From: an uncultured Pelagibacteraceae bacterium
Lineage (GTDB): Bacteria; Pseudomonadota; Alphaproteobacteria; Pelagibacterales; Pelagibacteraceae
DNA length: 64,000 bases
Reading direction: 5' to 3'
Assembly (NCBI GenBank): GCA_902537055.1
Contig: CACAZW010000002.1
Span: 61,001 to 125,000 of the forward strand
Made by a program: the position numbers and the translations under genes
Shown: positions 58,234 to 64,000 of the stretch, in pieces
Layout: the number at the start of each line of letters is the position of its first letter
Position numbering within the stretch: position 1 is the first letter of the stretch
The notes under the pieces: generated by a model
Database searches by the model: none
What the model saw: only the letters and a program-made list of their open reading frames with translations
What the model was told of the DNA's origin: nothing

Positions 58234-59307
58234 ATGCTCCCACAGCAAAAAGTTCAAAACTTAATTGATAGACATCTTATATTAGAAAAGCAACTTTCTT
58301 CAGGAGAAGTTGATAAAAAAAAATATGCTGAAATTTCAAAAGAATATTCGGATCTAAACGATATTGTAAAATACGCAAAAGAATATTTAAGTTATCAAAA
58401 AGATACAGAGGATTTAAACAATATAATTAATGATAAAAATTCAGATAAAGAGATGAAAGATTTTGCAAGTAGCGAACTTCAAAAACTTAAGGATAGTTAT
58501 AATACTAATGAAAAAAAAATAAAATTGTTTTTGCTTCCAAAAGATCTTGCGGACAGTAAAAATGCAATAATAGAAATAAGAGCTGGAACTGGCGGCCTTG
58601 AAGCAAGTCTTTTTGCTTCTGATTTATACAAAATGTATGAAAAAGTAGCACAGAAGAAAAGATGGGTTACTGAAATCATATCTATTTCTAAGAGTGAGGC
58701 AGGCGGTCTTAAAGAAGTAATAGCATTAATCAAAGGAAAAAATATTTATTCTTCTCTTAAATATGAAAGTGGAGTTCATAGAGTTCAGCGAGTGCCAGAT
58801 ACTGAAACTCAAGGAAGAGTCCATACTTCAGCAGCAACTGTAGCAGTATTGCCTGAAGCGGAAGATTTGGACATCAACATAGATGAGAAAGATTTGAGAA
58901 TTGATGTTTTTAGAAGTAGTGGACCTGGCGGTCAAAGTGTCAATACCACAGATTCTGCAGTACGAATAACTCATATTCCATCTGGAATTGTTGTAAGTCA
59001 ACAAGACGAAAAATCACAAATAAGGAACAAAGAAAAAGGACTAAAAATACTTAAATCTAGAATTTATGATTTAGAAAGACAAAAAATAGATCAAGAAAGG
59101 TCCAAGGATAGAAAAAGTAAAATTGGGACAGGTGATAGATCTGAAAGAATAAGAACCTATAATTTTCCACAAGGAAGGGTTACAGATCACAGAATAAATC
59201 TAACTTTGCATAAACTTGAGGAATTTATGGAAGGTCAAATATTCGATGAAATGATTGAAAATTTAAGTTTACAAGCTCAAGAAGATGAACTTAATAAGAT
59301 AATTTAA
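58234..59307 (+). CDS. prfA: Peptide chain release factor 1
   Basis: [68 protein letters not shown]. Confidence 0.96.
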   Translation: MLPQQKVQNLIDRHLILEKQLSSGEVDKKKYAEISKEYSDLNDIVKYAKEYLSYQKDTEDLNNIINDKNSDKEMKDFASSELQKLKDSYNTNEKKIKLFLLPKDLADSKNAIIEIRAGTGGLEASLFASDLYKMYEKVAQKKRWVTEIISISKSEAGGLKEVIALIKGKNIYSSLKYESGVHRVQRVPDTETQGRVHTSAATVAVLPEAEDLDINIDEKDLRIDVFRSSGPGGQSVNTTDSAVRITHIPSGIVVSQQDEKSQIRNKEKGLKILKSRIYDLERQKIDQERSKDRKSKIGTGDRSERIRTYNFPQGRVTDHRINLTLHKLEEFMEGQIFDEMIENLSLQAQEDELNKII

Positions 59308-60149
59308 TGAATAATTTAGAGGCATTAAATTTTGGATCAAAATTATTAAAAAAAAATAAAATAATAAGTTACAATTTAGATTCCGAATTATTATTGTCGA
59401 ATATCTTAAATTTATCTAGAGAGCAATTATTAATAAATCTTGATAAATCTCTAAATAAAGAAAATTATTATGCTTACAAAAAATTATTAAGAAGACGAAA
59501 AGAAAATGAGCCAATAGCTTACATATTAAAAAAAAAAGAATTTTGGAAATACTGTTTTATTGTAAATAAAAACGTTTTAATACCAAGACCAGAAACTGAA
59601 TTAATAGTTGAACAAATACTTAAAATGATTGGATTTAAGTCATCTAAAAGCATATTGGATGTTGGCACAGGCTCTGGATGCATAATTATTTCAATCTTAA
59701 AAGAGAGGTCGAATTGTAATGGAACAGCTATTGATATTAGTAAAAATGCCTTAAAAGTTGCCGTTTCTAATGCAAAAATGCATCACCTTCGAAATAAAAT
59801 TAAATTCATTAATATCGATATTGACAAATTAAATCATAATAAATATGATTTTATTTTATCTAATCCACCTTACATAAGTGAAATTGACTTTAAAAGATTA
59901 GAAAAAAGTGTTCTTTTTGAACCAAAGATTGCTTTAAAAGCAGGACAGGATGGATTAAGTGAGATAAAAAAATTAATTTTAAAAAGTAAAAGCTTGTTAA
60001 AATTAAACGGTAAACTTGTTTTTGAAATAGGATTTAAACAGGAAGATAAAATAAAGAATTTTTTAAAAGAAAACGGCTTTTATATTAACAAAATTTGTAA
60101 AGATATATTTAGAAATGCAAGGATAATAATATCAACTAATCTAAAATAA
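59307..60149 (+). CDS. prmC: Peptide chain release factor N5-glutamine methyltransferase
   Basis: EPIAYILKKKEFW, VLIPRPETELIVE, ILDVGTGSGCIIISIL, FILSNPPYI. Confidence 0.94.
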   Translation: MNNLEALNFGSKLLKKNKIISYNLDSELLLSNILNLSREQLLINLDKSLNKENYYAYKKLLRRRKENEPIAYILKKKEFWKYCFIVNKNVLIPRPETELIVEQILKMIGFKSSKSILDVGTGSGCIIISILKERSNCNGTAIDISKNALKVAVSNAKMHHLRNKIKFINIDIDKLNHNKYDFILSNPPYISEIDFKRLEKSVLFEPKIALKAGQDGLSEIKKLILKSKSLLKLNGKLVFEIGFKQEDKIKNFLKENGFYINKICKDIFRNARIIISTNLK

Positions 60150-60151
60150 TA

Positions 60152-60553
60152 ATGAATAATTATCGCAATAATAGAAAGCACAGATTTAAATCTAGTTCTG
60201 ATAGAGGATTTAGAAAAAGACCTTTGAATGGAATTAAGATCCAAAATGACTATAACTCTAGCTCAGAATTTAGACATAAAAATCCTGGAAGAAATAATCA
60301 AAATGCAGCAAAACTAATTGATAAGTACAATAATCTAGCAAGAGAAGCTTCGTCCTCTGGAGATAAAGTTTTATCTGAAAACTATTTACAACATGCTGAT
60401 CATTTTTCTAGAATATTGAGTCTGCAAGAAACTAATAGATCACAAAACCAAACTAATAATATTATTGAGCAGGATTTTAAACAAAGTAACGATGAGGTAA
60501 AAAAAAAAAAAGATGAAAATTCGTCATTAACTTCTGTTAATGAGAATGACTAA
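60152..60553 (+). CDS. DUF4167-family protein
   Basis: KNPGRNNQNAAKLIDKYNNLAREASSSGDKVLSENYLQHADHFSRIL; basic N-terminus; follows prmC. Confidence 0.85.
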   Translation: MNNYRNNRKHRFKSSSDRGFRKRPLNGIKIQNDYNSSSEFRHKNPGRNNQNAAKLIDKYNNLAREASSSGDKVLSENYLQHADHFSRILSLQETNRSQNQTNNIIEQDFKQSNDEVKKKKDENSSLTSVNEND

Positions 60554-61893
60554 TTTACTTTTGAAATAAGGTTTGATTTTAATACATCAATTTTAATTTT
60601 TGCAACCTCGAATTTTTTTCTTTCATCACCTTTTAATATTTTTCCTGAAGGCAATTTAAGTTTTTGAGAGTTAACTTTTTTTCCATTTTCAATAACTTCA
60701 TAATGCAAGTGCGGACCTGTAGACATACCAGTTGATCCAACATATCCAATTATTTGTCCCTGTTTAACTTTGACTCCCCTTTTAATGCCTCGACCAAATT
60801 TTGACATATGTGCATATACTGTTTGATATTTACTATTGTGTTTAATTTTTACACAGTTGCCTCCACCGCCACACCAGCCAGCTTTAATAATTCTCCCATC
60901 ACCAGAAGCCATTATAGGTGTTCCTTTAGGCGCAGCAAAGTCTGTGCCAGTATGCATTTTCGTATATCCTAAGATAGGGTGTTTTCTTTTTCCATAAGAA
61001 GATGATAAGCGAGCTCCATTTATTGGAGTCTTCATTAATGTTTTTTTTACACTTTTTCCATTTTCATCAAAATAATCAATCTTATTTTTATCATACTCGT
61101 ATTTATAAAGTTGGTAATTTGTATTTTGTAAATTTAAACTTGCAAATATAATTTCTCCAGTATCAACAACTTTATCTTTATCATTTATAAATTCTTCATA
61201 AATAATTTGAAAACTATCATTTTTCCAAACATCTCTTTGGAAATCTATTTGAAATCCGTAAAGTCTTGCAAACTCAATAATTATATTTGGACTGATATTT
61301 AAATTTATCGCGCTATTGTACAATGAATCTGTTATAATTGTTTCTTTATATACAATCTTTTTTATAAAATTTTTTTCAATCTTTTTTGAGATAAAATAAT
61401 CTTGATCTTTTACTTTAGTAAATAATATCTCGTTTTTTTTGTCTGTTTGGATTATAAATTCTATCACTGAACCATCTAATAAGTTATCAATTTTAAATGA
61501 GAATTTTTGATTAATTTTAAGAATTTTCAGAGATTTTTCATTTAATATTGTTTCAAGTAGTATTTTTTTTTCCTTATTATCAATTTTTAACTTATTTAAA
61601 ATACCTTGATGAGTGTCACCAGATTTTGAGAGATATTTGATGTACTTGTATCTTGGCTTTAAATTTTGCGTTAATTCTTTAATAGATTTTTTAAGATATA
61701 TATTTTCTAGGCTAGATTTTATTTTTTTATGTCTCTCAATATTGTTACTTGAATATATTCCTGTAACGAATAATGCTAAAATGGACAATAATATCAACCA
61801 AAAAAATAATCCATACTCTTTCAGACTGTTCATTTTAAAATTTTTCATATTATCCAATGAAAAAGCATTGATTTTTCTGGGTTTTTTTATCAT
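60550..61893 (-). CDS. M23-family metallopeptidase (LysM-like N-region)
   Basis: N-terminal TM; SSSYGKRKHPILGYTKMHTGTDFAAPKGTPIMASGDG, YAHMSKF, GSTGMSTGPHLHYEV. Confidence 0.94.
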   Translation of the reverse strand: MIKKPRKINAFSLDNMKNFKMNSLKEYGLFFWLILLSILALFVTGIYSSNNIERHKKIKSSLENIYLKKSIKELTQNLKPRYKYIKYLSKSGDTHQGILNKLKIDNKEKKILLETILNEKSLKILKINQKFSFKIDNLLDGSVIEFIIQTDKKNEILFTKVKDQDYFISKKIEKNFIKKIVYKETIITDSLYNSAINLNISPNIIIEFARLYGFQIDFQRDVWKNDSFQIIYEEFINDKDKVVDTGEIIFASLNLQNTNYQLYKYEYDKNKIDYFDENGKSVKKTLMKTPINGARLSSSYGKRKHPILGYTKMHTGTDFAAPKGTPIMASGDGRIIKAGWCGGGGNCVKIKHNSKYQTVYAHMSKFGRGIKRGVKVKQGQIIGYVGSTGMSTGPHLHYEVIENGKKVNSQKLKLPSGKILKGDERKKFEVAKIKIDVLKSNLISKVN

Positions 61894-62009
61894 ATATTAA
61901 TAATCTAATATCTTGATTTATTAATATTATTATTTATAAGCGGACCACTCAACATTAAAAAATGTTAATTATTGGTTAAAACCAATTAGCTATTTAAAAA
62001 GTTTATATT

Positions 62010-62035
62010 TTAAGAAGAGAAGTGTGGACGGTTAA
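62010..62035 (+). other. 5' arm of pre-16S processing stem
   Basis: TTAAGAAGAGAAGTGTGGACGGTTAA pairs almost fully with 63648-63673. Confidence 0.8.
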
Positions 62036-62121
62036 GGTTACCAAAATTTGTCGTGCACACTTCAACATTAAATAAATATTATTCTTAGTATTTATTTAGA
62101 AGCTAGTGTGCGCCGTTTTTA

Positions 62122-63597
<1,476 letters not shown>

Positions 63598-63647
63598 AAG
63601 GATGATTAAGAATTATTTCTTAATCTAAAAAATATAACAGGATAATG

Positions 63648-63673
63648 TTGACCGTCCTCATTTCTCTTCTTAA
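63648..63673 (+). other. 3' arm of pre-16S processing stem
   Basis: TTGACCGTCCTCATTTCTCTTCTTAA complementary to 62010-62035. Confidence 0.8.
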
Positions 63674-63700
63674 GATTTGTGTTACACTCTTCTGCGAAAG

Positions 63701-63777
63701 GGGCCGGTAGCTCAGTTGGTTAGAGCACACCCTTGATAAGGGTGGGGTCGAAAGTTCGAGTCTTTCTCGGCCCACCA
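63701..63777 (+). tRNA. tRNA-Ile (anticodon GAT)
   Basis: In the rRNA spacer; GGGCCGG/TCGGCCC acceptor, loop with TTGATAA, encoded CCA. Confidence 0.96.
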
Positions 63778-63786
63778 TTAAATACT

Positions 63787-63862
63787 GGGGGATTAGCTCA
63801 GCTGGGAGAGCGCCTGATTTGCATTCAGGAGGTCAGCGGTTCGATCCCGCTATCCTCCACCA
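63787..63862 (+). tRNA. tRNA-Ala (anticodon TGC)
   Basis: In the rRNA spacer; GGGGGAT/ATCCTCC acceptor, loop TTTGCAT, encoded CCA. Confidence 0.96.
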
Positions 63863-63920
63863 AGAGACACACAGCTATTTAAAATTGTAAAAAAATATAA
63901 AATTATCAATATCTATATCC

Positions 63921-63971
63921 GATTGTTTATAAAATAGAACAATCAGAAGATATTCGAAATGATGAATATCT
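63921..63971. repeat. Two tandem hairpins in 16S-23S spacer downstream of tRNA-Ala
   Basis: GATTGTT(63921-27)...AACAATC(63938-44) and AGATATTC(63948-55)...GAATATCT(63964-71). Confidence 0.7.
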
Positions 63972-64000
63972 AAAAAAATTTAATTCAACACAGAATTTTT

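Noticed and set aside
61951-61986. Two small palindromes (AACATT/AATGTT and ATTGGT/ACCAAT) upstream of the rRNA leader as promoter or operator
   Set aside because: Short AT-rich palindromes; no convincing -35/-10 pair placed relative to them.

Overview
AT-rich, gene-dense 64-kb window. The 16S sequence, gene content and gene order read as a streamlined SAR11 (Pelagibacterales-like) alphaproteobacterium; this is inference, as no database search was run. It is almost entirely core housekeeping: aroB(partial)-aroK; def-fmt-truA; a compact minus-strand run rpmH-rnpA-yidD-yidC-argB-HAD-dapD-dapE-HDAC-like-SET; dcd-murA-DUF2948-hisD-infA; csp; tRNA-His-hisS-hisZ-sulfotransferase-hisG; rmuC-PD(D/E)XK nuclease-exonuclease I; trxA; folC-accD-trpABF-pyrF-ihfB-rpsA-cmk-aroA-lptB-lptC-kdsD-rnd; NDUFA9-like; gcrA; argD-argF; kdsB-pheA-SRP RNA-dnaX-ybaB-recR; glcB; accA; secA; argJ; ubiG; lysC-ispG-prfA-prmC-DUF4167; an M23 peptidase; and a 16S-tRNA-Ile-tRNA-Ala rRNA operon start. 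I saw no CRISPR array, transposase, integrase or prophage. The points most worth a second look are: an adjacent SET-domain methyltransferase and HDAC-like deacetylase; a sulfotransferase inside the hisS-hisZ-hisG run; tRNA-His and SRP RNA each ending 4 nt before a start codon (hisS, dnaX); a 12-A tract at the probable gamma/tau boundary of dnaX; AccA with a C-terminal hydrophobic tail; a three-gene nuclease cluster; and convergent genes that repeatedly overlap by exactly 4 nt at their stop codons.
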